DNA of 64,000 bases, taken from Syngnathus acus. Lineage: Eukaryota; Chordata; Actinopteri; Syngnathiformes; Syngnathidae. This document shows positions 48,501 to 60,500 of this stretch, in pieces. The notes under the pieces were generated by a model. It saw only the letters and a program-made list of their open reading frames with translations, was not told the origin of the DNA and made no database searches. Position numbers and translations under genes: made by a program. The stretch lies in the NCBI RefSeq assembly GCF_901709675.1, contig NC_051088.1:20928693-20992692 (forward strand), given 5' to 3'. Position 1 is the stretch's first letter; the number at the start of each line of letters is the position of its first letter.

Positions 48501-51500
48501 ACAGAAGTGGCCAAAAGGGGTTTCCTTTTTGTTTGGGCTCTCCCTTTGAGCTCAGACATACAGGAGGGGCTCAAAAAGCCAAACTAAAGGAAGAGGGAAG
48601 TCCAAGCATGTCTGCTTAAGCTGCTCCCCCAAGGAACTGACCCCAGATAAGTGGGAGATAGATGGATAGCTTTTAATATGCTCAGTGGTGTATGTTTATG
48701 CATGGTGTGTGGGCCTTGAATGTCGACGACCTTCAGAATTTCTAGATACGACATCCATGTAGTCTGAAACGACTTGGGAAAAGTATAGGACGACGTCACA
48801 TTTAATGACTTTTTACGTCTCTAGATCAGTCATCGTTACATTTTGCATCAAGAACAGTCGGTAACAGTGGAAAGCAGAAAATATCGTTTTGGTCTTGTCC
48901 CTGGGCTAAATAAGTTGAGTCCTCTGCCATTATCAAGTGCAGACGGGAGCAGGCAGCCAGCTTGCTTTTATTGGTCTGCCTGATAATAAAGACTCTTGCC
49001 TTGTTGGAATGCTGCTGTAGGAATGTACTTTTAACATGTCTGAGCTCCTGATTCTGGTTTTGTACATTTGGATGTGGCTGTTAACTCGCTGGTTTGGTAA
49101 GAACTTCTCGTCTGTCTTGTGATCCACGACTTGATGAAAAATCTTCAATTTCGCTCATCAGCTTTGATCTAGTTACATTTAATGCAACTAAATAATCAGT
49201 GTTGGAAAAATATATCAATATAGGCGTACTTCTACAAACACTGGAAGGGCCCGATGGGCTGCAGACGCTCAAGGTGAGCCACACTGCATAAATCTGAATA
49301 ACTAATGAGGAGCTGCCGCAAAGGGCTCACTTAGAGCCATTACACGAGGTCTGTGGTATGTTTGACTTCACGAGAAAAGGGAGAGCCCCAGAGAGAGAGA
49401 GCGAGAGAGAGTACAGGGAGAGCATTTGAGAACATTTATTTTGAACGTATGCAAAAGCTCCATAGTCAGTGGCACTGCTAAGGTCCTCAAAAGCCTAGCT
49501 TAAAACGATGCGTGTCGAATTACCTCCTTTAAAAAACACATTTGCCTGGAAGCTTTCAAGGTTCGGAATGAGGAACAGATCTTTGTTCACATCTTGAAGC
49601 AATATGATTGTTTTTTAGGATCCAAAAGCTGCTGAAAACAGCACGGTGCCATGTCAAAGCGCTTATGATTGGCAGGTTTGGAGGTGGGTGGGAGGGGGCG
49701 GGGCGGTTGTTTTCATGTCCTACGTAACGGCGGACACACTCTTAAGATGTCAGTGATGAAGTTCATCTGCAAGTCAGATGTTTCTGCCGTTTGATCCATT
49801 GCTCTTGTCTGATCTGGATGTTCTTTTTATGACAGATGGCTTCTTCTCATCTTTGTCTCATCTCAGGGTCAGAATTCTGCTTCCGCAACTTCACCAGCAG
49901 CTCCGGTATGATCGACTCACCGGGCTTCCCTGACAAATACCCTCACAATCTGGAGTGCTCCTATATGATCATCGCTCCGGCCGATATGGAAATCAGCCTC
50001 ACGTTCCTTACCTTTGACCTGGAGAACGACCCGCTGTTGGTGGGAGAGGGCGACTGCAAATACGACTGGTTGGACGTTTGGGACGGCTTGCCGCAAGGTA
50101 AGTGTGCGCACAGATGCTTGTAAAGTGAAAATTCAGATTTCCACGCTGCGAGCGCATGGAATTCGTGCATTCCCACGTGGACATTCTGTCAGGAAGAGAT
50201 CGCTTTGATGTGTAGTGGAGCCTCGCCTCTCGTTCCTTTGGGTTACATATAGGAAGCATAACTGTAGTTCACCCCAAAGGAGCAGCCCTTTCTCATGCCC
50301 CTCAATGTCCTTACTCCTTATCACCTTATGTTTCCTTCCTCCCCCAGATGAGAGCGAGTGTCGGGATTTGGCTCCAGTGAAGAATGTCAGGAAATAGCAA
50401 CCCCAAAAGAGTTGTCATAAAGCGCTTCCATAGAGTAATTGCTGCCGTATCAGTGATGAAAACCACATTGGCATGACTAAATGGTGCTTTTGCACCTCAC
50501 ACTCCATTTGTCTTCTCTTCCCATTTTTTTCCAAAAAGATTTATGAGGAGCGCTTTGCTCGAATAATTCCATTTTTGCGTTCTAAAAAATTTATATAATT
50601 TTTCAATTCCGACTTGAATTTGGAAGCTCAGGTCGTCGCAGACATTCAGAGGAGAATTAGGAGTAGATTAAAACCGTAACCCAGTTGGAGTGAGGCTTGT
50701 TCGAAGGCAAGAAAGGGTCTTGGCAGACTAAGAGGGAAGGGTGAAGAATTTGGCGTCCGGCGAGGGAATCACGTCTTGAGACTGCTGTAATCCTCACCAC
50801 TTTGGTGTGCGCGCGCATGTGGTTGATCCCAGAGCAGCTTGCATTAAGGCGGGGATTCGTGTCCCCCCTGCTGGGCTCTGGCTAAGACACACAGATGGAC
50901 TGAGGCAAGAAGAGAGAATCCGTCGGTGGTGGGTGTGGGGATGGCGGCAAGTCATTAGCTATTGCTTAGCGGAATAAAAGTTGATTTTATCTGTAGTATG
51001 TCCCCAAAGCACCAACAAACAAGAAAATACAAGTTGCAGTGGTTTTTTTTTTTAAATCAATGAAAGGTCTGTACTTGCTGACTAACTGAATTTGTTTATC
51101 TGCAGTGTCGCCGCTAATCGGGCGGTACTGTGGCACAAAGATTCCTCCAGAGATTCAGTCATCATCTGGCCTGCTGTCCCTTTCCTTCCACACTGACATG
51201 GCGGTGGCCAAAGATGGCTTCTCTGCTCGATACAACATGACTCGTAAAGAAGTCAGAGACTGTGAGTGACTTTTTGTGCCTGTGTGTTTGGTATGCTCAG
51301 TCAGTTTATTTACCTGCTATTATTAAGTCTTCATCTTCCAAGACTCATTTTTCTTTCTGCAACTCTCCCATTTTGTTTTCTTCAGATTCAAATTAACACC
51401 ACCTCAATTGACTTCTTCTAACTCTGTTTGCATATTGTCTCTCTGTGGATTTATAATCTGCTATTCCATTCGATCTTCCATGACAGCTAAATCCCCATTT

Positions 51501-54500
51501 TGTTTGCTTTGCTAGCATTTCACTGTAGCTTGCCGCTCGGTATGGAGTCGGGGAAGATCAGTGATGACCAGATCAGCTCCTCCACAAGCTTCTACGACAA
51601 CCGCTGGTTGCCGCGTCAAGCTCGACTTAACAACCACGACAACGCTTGGACTCCCTCAGAAGACAGCAACAAAGAGTTCATCCAGGTCTGGCAATGCACC
51701 TTTCCATTTGCAGAATTGTATTGGCAAAATACAGTGCTTTGACGCATAGGCCTCTCTCTGCCACCTAGGCCGAATAATCCTATTAGTAAAAAATGTTACA
51801 TCTTCATGTAGAATCACCTCCTATGGATGTCGGAATTTTGTGTACTGCTTTTTCAGAACCCTCCAAAAAGGCAACAAAAATGCACTAAGCAGCAGTGGCG
51901 CTCAAGAAACTGCAAAGCAATGATAAAGAAGCGCTCCTATCGCTCGTCTCACGCAATCATATTATATACAGTATATTTATATTCATGCACTCGTGCAGGC
52001 AAGAGCGGTGTGATGGATGAAGAGGCTTCAGAGCATCCCCATTTTGATATTACACTATTGATCTTAACTTCTAATGTTCTTCTTCATTTACACACGGCAT
52101 TGCTCAGATACGAGTGCCACCCCAGTTTCCTGCACGGCAACAATCAGAAGCTGTCCGCATGACAAATAGAAACAGAGGCCGGTTCGCTTGGTTAACTACG
52201 TCAATCCCGTGCATTCGATTTTCCTCTCCCATCTCTTATTCTCTGTTAAGAAAACATAATGTATTTTATATTCAATGTTCTCTTAATTCAAGGTTGATCT
52301 TCACTTCCTGAAAGTGTTGACGGGGATTGCCACACAGGGAGCCATTTCGAAAGAGACAAAAAAATCTTACTACGTCACCACTTTCAAGCTGGAGGTCAGC
52401 ACCAATGGGGAGGACTGGATGATCTATCGGCATGGCAAGAACCACAAGGTACGTCGACATACATAAATAACCCTCTTCTGGCTATTTTACAATCTGGAAA
52501 TTGATAGACTTGGATATGTAGGTCTCTTTTAAAAAATCTTTCACTGTTTTTATAAAAAGTATTCGTGGTATCTGTAAATGTAAAGGTATCGCTTGTGGTA
52601 TCGGTATGAGAGAAAATGGTATCGATGCAGTAACCAAAGGACAAACATAGATGACTGCTCATCTACAGTATATTGTATGTGTTTAGTTTTTTTTTTCTAG
52701 TTGTTTATTACCAACAGCTTTATTTCAGTGGAATGTTGGGATTTATTGAATATTATAGAAAATGGATGGATGGATGGATGGATGGATGGATGGATGGATG
52801 GATGGATGGATGGATGGATGGATGGATGGATGGATGGATGGATGGATAATTTTCTGCTGTCAATTTTTTGCCCGGATTTCTGCTGTATGTTCTGATACGG
52901 CCCCGTGAGCAGCCCATCCTTGGTAATAGTACAAATCAAAACGTTTGACAATTGAAAGATTGAAAACAACTATGTACTGTGCCCAACTAAAACATACTTC
53001 TTGGTGGAAACAGAGCCTGTCTTCAAGAGTGAAACAATCAATGACACTCCTCGAGCTTGTATGCCCGGATCATGACATTAGTCTTGTGGCAAAAACCCCC
53101 CAAAAAAAGACGTGATGGTAAAGAGGAAAATATAGAGAGACTAAGAGATGGATAGATAAGACAAGTACAATGGAGTCCTTTGTGTGCCCTTCTTCTGGGT
53201 GTGTTATCGGTCATCATTTTCACATTTCCACACTTGCGGATACTCCAAGTTTATGTATAAATGTATTTACAGTGCAGGATGTTGTTGTCATGGCACATTG
53301 GTCTCCGTTCCTCATATCTGGGTTGAGGTCACCGTGGATTTTAAGTAGGAAAATGGTATGGAGGGGGATGGTGGCTCTGTGGAAGGGTTAATCCACCGAC
53401 ACATGTGCACACACATTTAACAACGTAGACCCCTTCTGCGCTGGCCACTGATTAGTTTGGGTGGGATTGGTGGGGGGTATCGGATGTGGAGATTGCGGAG
53501 TGAAACGTAGATTTGACTTTAAAAGAAGCAACATCTGCGCAGTTTGTTAGAACTCCCTCAATGTACTCGGCTTTTAAATAAGCTCTGTCTTATCATCGTT
53601 TCTAGAGACTCTCTTTCTGAGCCTCTATAAATGACCTGATTATATTTTTCTTCAGTTTAACTTTCCAGATGAATAAAATGAAATGGTGGCAAACAATGAT
53701 TTGACTGAAGCAGCACTTTTGACTGTGTTCACTGGCCAGGTTCTTCCCGCCGTCCTTGTGGGCCACAGTCAAATCTACTGTGACTGCTAATCCATCATCC
53801 ACGTAGTGCAAACTCCCGGTTAGCCGTCCTAAGTCCCCCCAAAGAGCCCTTAAGTGGTTGAAGCTCATTTTCTGTCAGGGGGTCCTGTAATGACGAGGAT
53901 TTTACTTCTGTAATTGTCATTTAACATGGCGCGTTTTGGAGGCTTGCACAAGTGTACAGTGTTTTTGTGTACGTGCAATACATTGTCCAGCTGAGACCCC
54001 CATGTGACATGGTGATTCAAAATGACCTCATTCACACATTCATCTCAATCCTTGAGATGTTAACCTACGTATTGCTCTCTCACTAAAACATACATTGACA
54101 TACTTGCATGTGCATAACATGCACTCAGTCCATCTCAAGGTCCAGAGCAGCAAGCAGCCAGCTGGAACCAGTTCCTGCTGTCAACATCTTCATAGCAAGA
54201 TGGAGTAAGGGATAGGAGTAGAGGTCATGGCCGCACAGGCTTGAGGAAAAGAAAACAAATGGGGGCAGAAGGAAGCTGGGAGGGGTCTTGTGAGCACTGT
54301 ATTGACAAAGAAAGATGGGGTGGGGAGCAAATGAATGAAATATCGGTTCGATAATGTGTTGTGCAGAGCTGGCCGCGGGCTCCCTGTGGTGTACTCAGCT
54401 TCGAGGAGAGCACTGCTGAGGCCAGGCAGGCTCACAAGTGAGAGGAATGATAAATGAATTTAGATGCAAACACAGCATTTTCTAGAGCGCTAACAACATT

Positions 54501-57500
54501 TTGTGAAATGACGTCACTTTTGAGGTGCACAAGATTGTTTGGTCCATAATAGTTGATCTTCAAAGGCTGCACAAACACCTCCCGTCGTGACCTTGTTTTC
54601 GACAAAGGTCATCAATAGTTAAATACCCGTGGTCCACACCCAGTCTGGCCGTTGAGTATGTGGATATATGCTGAGCTTCGGCGCTTCGTTATATTTTCAT
54701 GACTCTCCATTCCAGGAGACACAACATGGCCGCTTTAATTATTCAACTCATCTCGCCTGCATGTGACACAAGCAGGAACCGCACCCCAGTCGTCAGGCAG
54801 ATTAGAGCGAAGCATTTTAAACGTAATTTTTTTCGTCTCTGAAGAAGCTTCTTTGAAAAAAATTGACAGCACCATCAACAAGTTAACCCATGAGCAACCA
54901 TCTGCTTCCCAGAGGCAACGACCTTTAACCTTTGAAGCAATGGGGTCGGGTGCTGCGACAATAGACAGGAGGAAGTGGAGGAAACTGAACCGCCATTGTC
55001 TTGCGTCCCCCCCCCCGTCTCCTCTTTTCTGAGGTTGTCTTGTCTTGAGAGCTAATTTGTCTCACTGGGTCAGTTAGATGGTAATATTTTGATGCCTAGC
55101 CCATATGGAAGGGCAAAAAAAATTAATCCCAGATATGATCAGTCGATATGGTAAGCATTTTTGGATCCCTTTTTGGTCTCACGTCTGCTGTCCCATTTCC
55201 ACATTGTGAAACATTCTCATGATTCGTATTTATGGCTTTAATTCCAGCTAATTTGCCATTTAATACTGTGATAGTTTGTTTCCTGTCCCAGTGATAAAGC
55301 TGCTCATTGTGCGGCCCAAGTTTTTATCTCAGCGGTCAGCACTCTCCGCCTCAAAACTGATAACGTGATGGTGGCGCAAGCACCCACATGCAGGAAAACG
55401 CCCTTGGTTAAATGTTTATTCTCCAAATCTATCCAGTGGTTCTCTATTCATGGCCGACAAAAACATCCTCCTAGGTGGGCAACTCCGGTCCTCGAGAGAT
55501 TCTATCCTGTATGTCCAGCACACTTGAATCACATGATCAGCTTTCAAGTATTCATCTGAAGACATCTCTCATCCCTGTCATCATATTTAGTTTTTCTTGT
55601 CTTTCCAAATTTCTGGGAGCGGCAAAGACGTTGCCATTGTGTAAGGGCGTGTGGGTGTTTGCATAACCCCCATAAGAGCTCACATCCACTGTTTGGCCTC
55701 TTAAATAAACACGACGGTTGCCGGTCATCCATCCATCCAGGAGCAGACACAGCATAGATAGCCCACTTTTCTCTTCAAACACCGACCGCTTTGTATAACC
55801 ACTGCTCGGCTTGATTAAATCAAGCCATGCCCGAAATCAAATAAAACCCTTGAGTAACATATTGAACTCCTATCATATGTCCTGCGACTCTGAGAGGCAT
55901 ATGCCAGACGAAAAAATATTGCTTCCCACCAACATGGGGATGTTTTTATAGGCACTTTCAATCTTTTTTGGTTTCTTATCACCCTTCGCTATTGTAATGC
56001 TCGGCCCCAACGCAACGACATAAATGACACTTTTCAGCTAAACTTCCTCGTGTATGGTTTCCTTTCGTCGTGAAAAATGCGCAATTGCAAAAAGAGGACG
56101 TGTCATAGGAAAGAGGAAGTGGTTCTCCAAAGGGAGAATTTGTGCCTGTCTGTCAATGAAAGTCAACATGAAATGCCCCCTTGAGCATCCCGGGACTCTT
56201 TTTAATCCCCAAAACAGGAAGTAACCCGAGCATGTGGGTTAGTTTTGCCCTCTCGTCCCTGCAGGCGCGCTCTGCCACAAAAGACCAAATAGAGGGAGGG
56301 AATGTTCCTCGAGGAGAAGGGAATGTTGATGCTCTGGGATAGCTTGGATACCTCATCACATCCTGCCCACCTGGGCACACTTCCTCTACTTAATGGCCAA
56401 TCATGTTTGGTCATGTCAGGTCATGTCTCTCGCACAGCTAGAGGTGTGTGGGAGCTTGTGCATGTACGTGTGAGTGGGTCCCTATAAGATCATCAACCCT
56501 CATCTATCCTCTGGCTTTCCCAGCCTCTGAGAGGAACCTTTGACCCCAAAACACAATGACAGCTGGTCCGGTGACATCGGATCCATGTTTGGGTTGTCTC
56601 CGCTGTGTTGGCCTGCCTGTGTGTGTGTGTTTGTGTGTGTGTGTGAAGCCAAGCGAAGCCATTCGTTGTGCGATGAAGTGTGAGGAAATGACAGATAAGG
56701 CAAACCCGCATAAGGCATTCAACAACCGCAATCTGGTGTCTTTACCTTTCTTCACAGGTATTCCACGCCAATACGGACCCTGCCGAAGTGGTGCTCAATC
56801 GTGTACCGCAACCCGTTTTGGCCCGATTTGTGCGTATCAGACCGCAAACGTGGCGTAACGGCATCGCCCTGCGCTTTGAGCTTTATGGATGCCAGATTAC
56901 AGGTGTGTAAAAGACAACATAAGGTTTTATTGTTCGCGTTGCTGGTTCAATGTGATGGCAAATAGCTTCATGGAAAACATTTGTTTTCACTTTTATTGAT
57001 GACATTTGACCTTTGCAAAGCTCTACTGAGTGACACACAAAAATGGTGTCGTGCCTTCAGAAAGAAAGGGCAACTAAATATACAATAAAATCAACTTAAA
57101 CGAAAAAAAGAATTCCTTCAACCGTAGAAAGCCGGAAGACTTGCACACATTTAGGCTGTCTCACACTCCCCATGCTATATTTTAAACATAGCTCGCCTCA
57201 GGCTAATAAAAGGAAAATGTTCTTCTCTTTTCCCTTCCAGTCTTCACTTGTGTCATTTGCTTCTCCCACATTGGCTCTGAGTTCACGCTCCCCCTCCGTT
57301 TTCCTTCTCACTGTTTTTTGATGCGTCCTCTTTGATCCCTAAGTGTACCCGATCAGGGAATAAGTCACGATCAATTTTTCATGAATGCCTCAGCGTCCAC
57401 ACTGTGATCCAATTCAACTGCTCACCACTGCAAGTGAAGTAACTATTAGCGTCAGAGAAAAAGTACATCCAAACCCTCATCGTTTCTAAATGTCGCGACA

Positions 57501-60500
57501 CACCTTTTGATATGTACACACACACACGCGCGTATTCAATCCCCGAGCCTTTACTAAATAATTTCTTCAGCCTTTGCATGACATAAGAGCATGAAACTTT
57601 GATCTGTGCTCTCTTAAACTGTCAGCACAGCCGACGTCTCCCTTCCTTCCTCCGGCGGCCCTTTCTCACTTCCCGTATCTCCTCCTCTTCTTCCTCCCTC
57701 TTGGATGGTGGCCTCAGTCTTGCCTTGCCTCTCCTGCCGCTTTTGACTGCCTAAGTGTCATTCCAGCATACTCAAGCTGTCATCCCCGCCTCCCTTTATC
57801 CTCATTTCTTTCTCGCTTGCAGCATCTTTCAGTAGGCAACGTCTGAAGTTGTTTCATTCCTCCGGGTGTATTGTATTCACATGCACTCATCCCACTGGTA
57901 TATACTAATTGTATAGAGTAGGAGCATCTCTATTTCTCGCTAACTCTCTTGGCCTTTGCTCCAGTCTTAACCCCATAGTGCTTCGTGGTCAGTCATGCTA
58001 TGATGTGGTGGAGCTTAACAACTCCCAGCGGGAAATACGTGCATCAAGTCAAAGACTCAGATGTGTCCGTTCATTCATGAGGTGAATTAAAAAAATGTAT
58101 TGGTCTGTTTTGGTCAATGGCCACAGATGCTCCATGCTCCAGGCTGCAGGGCCTGTTATCCGGCCTGCTGCCAGACAACCAGATCTCGGCCTCCTCCAGC
58201 AGGGACATGATGTGGAACCCCAGCACAGCCCGGTTGGTGGCCAGTCGCTCTGGCTGGTTCCCCTCACCTTCACAGCCCCTTGCTGGGGAGGAGTGGCTTC
58301 AGGTACAAGTACTGAATTCCCCTTTTATCTAGTGATGGGAAAATGAAGCTTCATGAACCAGTTGTTGTATTCTTTGGCTTCTCTAGATGGCAATGTTGGT
58401 TTAAAGTGAGGGTTTTAAGAAATGGCAAGTCGGTGGGCTTTCAGCTCTTCGGTGTACAGAGAGTGCCATCTAGAGGTCTAAGTAAACACAACAACTGGTT
58501 CATGAATCATCTTGAAGCTTCATTTGCCCATCATTACTTTTATCTGACTCAAAAATGTAACGGGTTTCTCCCAAATGTGTTTTGTGGGTATTGGTTAAGT
58601 CATTTTTGCTTTTTCCTGTTCACTACCAAACAAACACTACATAATCATCTTGGTACGGATAATTCTACAAGCTGCTTTGAACCATAAAATCATATTTTTC
58701 GATTTCATTGTTGATTGGTTCTAGGTGGACCTCGGTGTGCCCAAAACAGTGCGTGGAATCATCACCCAGGGAGCAAGGGGAGGAGATGCAGCAAGTGGAG
58801 GAACCACGGAGAACCGGGCTTTTGTGCGGAAGTACAAAGTTGCGTATAGTCTGAATGGAAAGGAATGGAATTTCATCATAGACAAAAAGACCAGCCTGCC
58901 CAAGGTGAGCTGGGTTGATGTTGTATGTTTGTTGGAAGTTCCACTTTGTGTAACGCGCTTGCATTTATCTCTTGTAGCTTTTCGAGGGTAACACACACTA
59001 CGACGCCCCAGAGCTGCGTCACTTTGAGGAGACGGTGGCCCAGTACGTCAGACTGTACCCCGAGCGGTGGTCTCCAGCAGGAATTGGGATGAGAGTAGAA
59101 ATACTGGGCTGTGACCTTCCAGGTAGGACATTATGCGGCTCTGAAACCTGGATGTGAAATATGAGACAAGGTTGTAGTTTATTATTTACGCTAAATAAGC
59201 TTTAGTGACCGAGGTTAAGACCATCGCAAAATGGACCTTTGGGAAGGTGCTTCTGACAATAGTCTGTCCGAGAAAGAAAGACCTAACCATTGGAGATTTA
59301 AAGAGCCAGCACAAAAGTGTTTCAGCCTGATATGTTTTGAAATTATTTCACCTGGAAAATATGACTATTCTGCAAGCTTCCAGAAACATGTGCTGTTACC
59401 AGGAGGGAGTGGACGGGGTTTGTGTTACAGGAATGCATCCCCAGAGAGAATTTTGAACATAGTCTGTTTTCCAGATGTGTGGCACACACACACACACACA
59501 CACATTGATACATACTCGTACATCTTCTTGCACAGGCACACATATGGACTTTCAGTGTTCACCACTCCCTCTGAGCCCGAACAGGACGACACAGCTAAGC
59601 ATGTCAACATCCTCATCAAGCAAACCACAGCGAGACAAACACAGATATGACAGATATGACATCATGCCCCATTGCATGTGTGACTGTTGTGGTTTTTTTG
59701 CATATTGTGCTTGATGTGTGCAGCACAGATAGATCATCTCACAAATTTAGAAGTAAATGGAATGTACCTCCTGTCTAATATTGAGCGTCACATCTTGTTC
59801 CAAACACTGAAGACAGTCTGTAAATCATCCATTTTTTTATTATCCACTTCTACCCTGGGTTATGCGCGACTAGGTTTTGGTCTCCATTTCATATTTTTAA
59901 CCTGATACCTGACTCCTGATGCTGTTTGTAGTAAAAGCTGTGATACTAAAAGTCAAATAAGATCCTTCTCACCATCCCAACATATGGTTGCACTCCTTCC
60001 CCCGAGACCATGTGCGTGGGTTCATAATGTTTTGACGTCTTTTCTCTCATCCTCCACATATCTTCACACGCACACACGTATATTATATACACCCATCATT
60101 GATTTTGCAAACGTACTCTACCCAAAAATCCAAAATGCATGAGGGTGATTTCAGTCTGAGAGAAGGATTGCATTGCTTACAGGTGCACCGCTGCAAATTA
60201 AATGTCTGGTGCCAAAGCATCACAACATAATTAGGGATGGTGATGGGGAAAAAAGTAAATGTTTATTTTAATCGTCTCATGACAATTTAGTTGCAAATGC
60301 TGTGTTTTATTTGAATGGAAATATTTTCCAGTGTCACAAAACAGTCCTTGCACAACACACTTAACAAACATGGCACAGTACTGTGCTTAAAAGTTTTCTT
60401 TTTTATGCCTGCAAAACTCCATCGTATTGTTCCAAGCGTTGAAAAAACATTTTGTCCATTCTCTGCTTATTATATTTTTCTGACAAAATCAGATTCCGAC

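Larger units (their letters stand above)
43700..49866 (+). other. nrp2 intron 3 (6.2 kb)
   Basis: GTGAGA to CATCTCAG. It carries a long (CA)n tract (45491-45580), (GT)13 (45841-45866) and MITE copy 4 (46964-47382). An inverted CCAAT pair is at 47740-47780 and a GA-rich run at 49391-49412. No exon recognised. Confidence 0.8.
52449..56757 (+). other. nrp2 intron 7 (4.3 kb)
   Basis: GTACGT to TTTCTTCACAG. It holds the (GGAT)n tract at 52762-52848 and a dispersed-repeat fragment at 55475-55547. No exon recognised. Confidence 0.8.

Noticed and set aside
49688-49710. GC box (GGGGGCGGGGCGG) suggesting an internal nrp2 promoter
   Set aside because: A single motif in intron 3 with no first-exon candidate downstream before exon 4. 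An internal promoter cannot be supported.
52762-52848. Regular repeats that could suggest an array such as CRISPR
   Set aside because: A simple ATGG tetranucleotide with no spacers, in a vertebrate intron.
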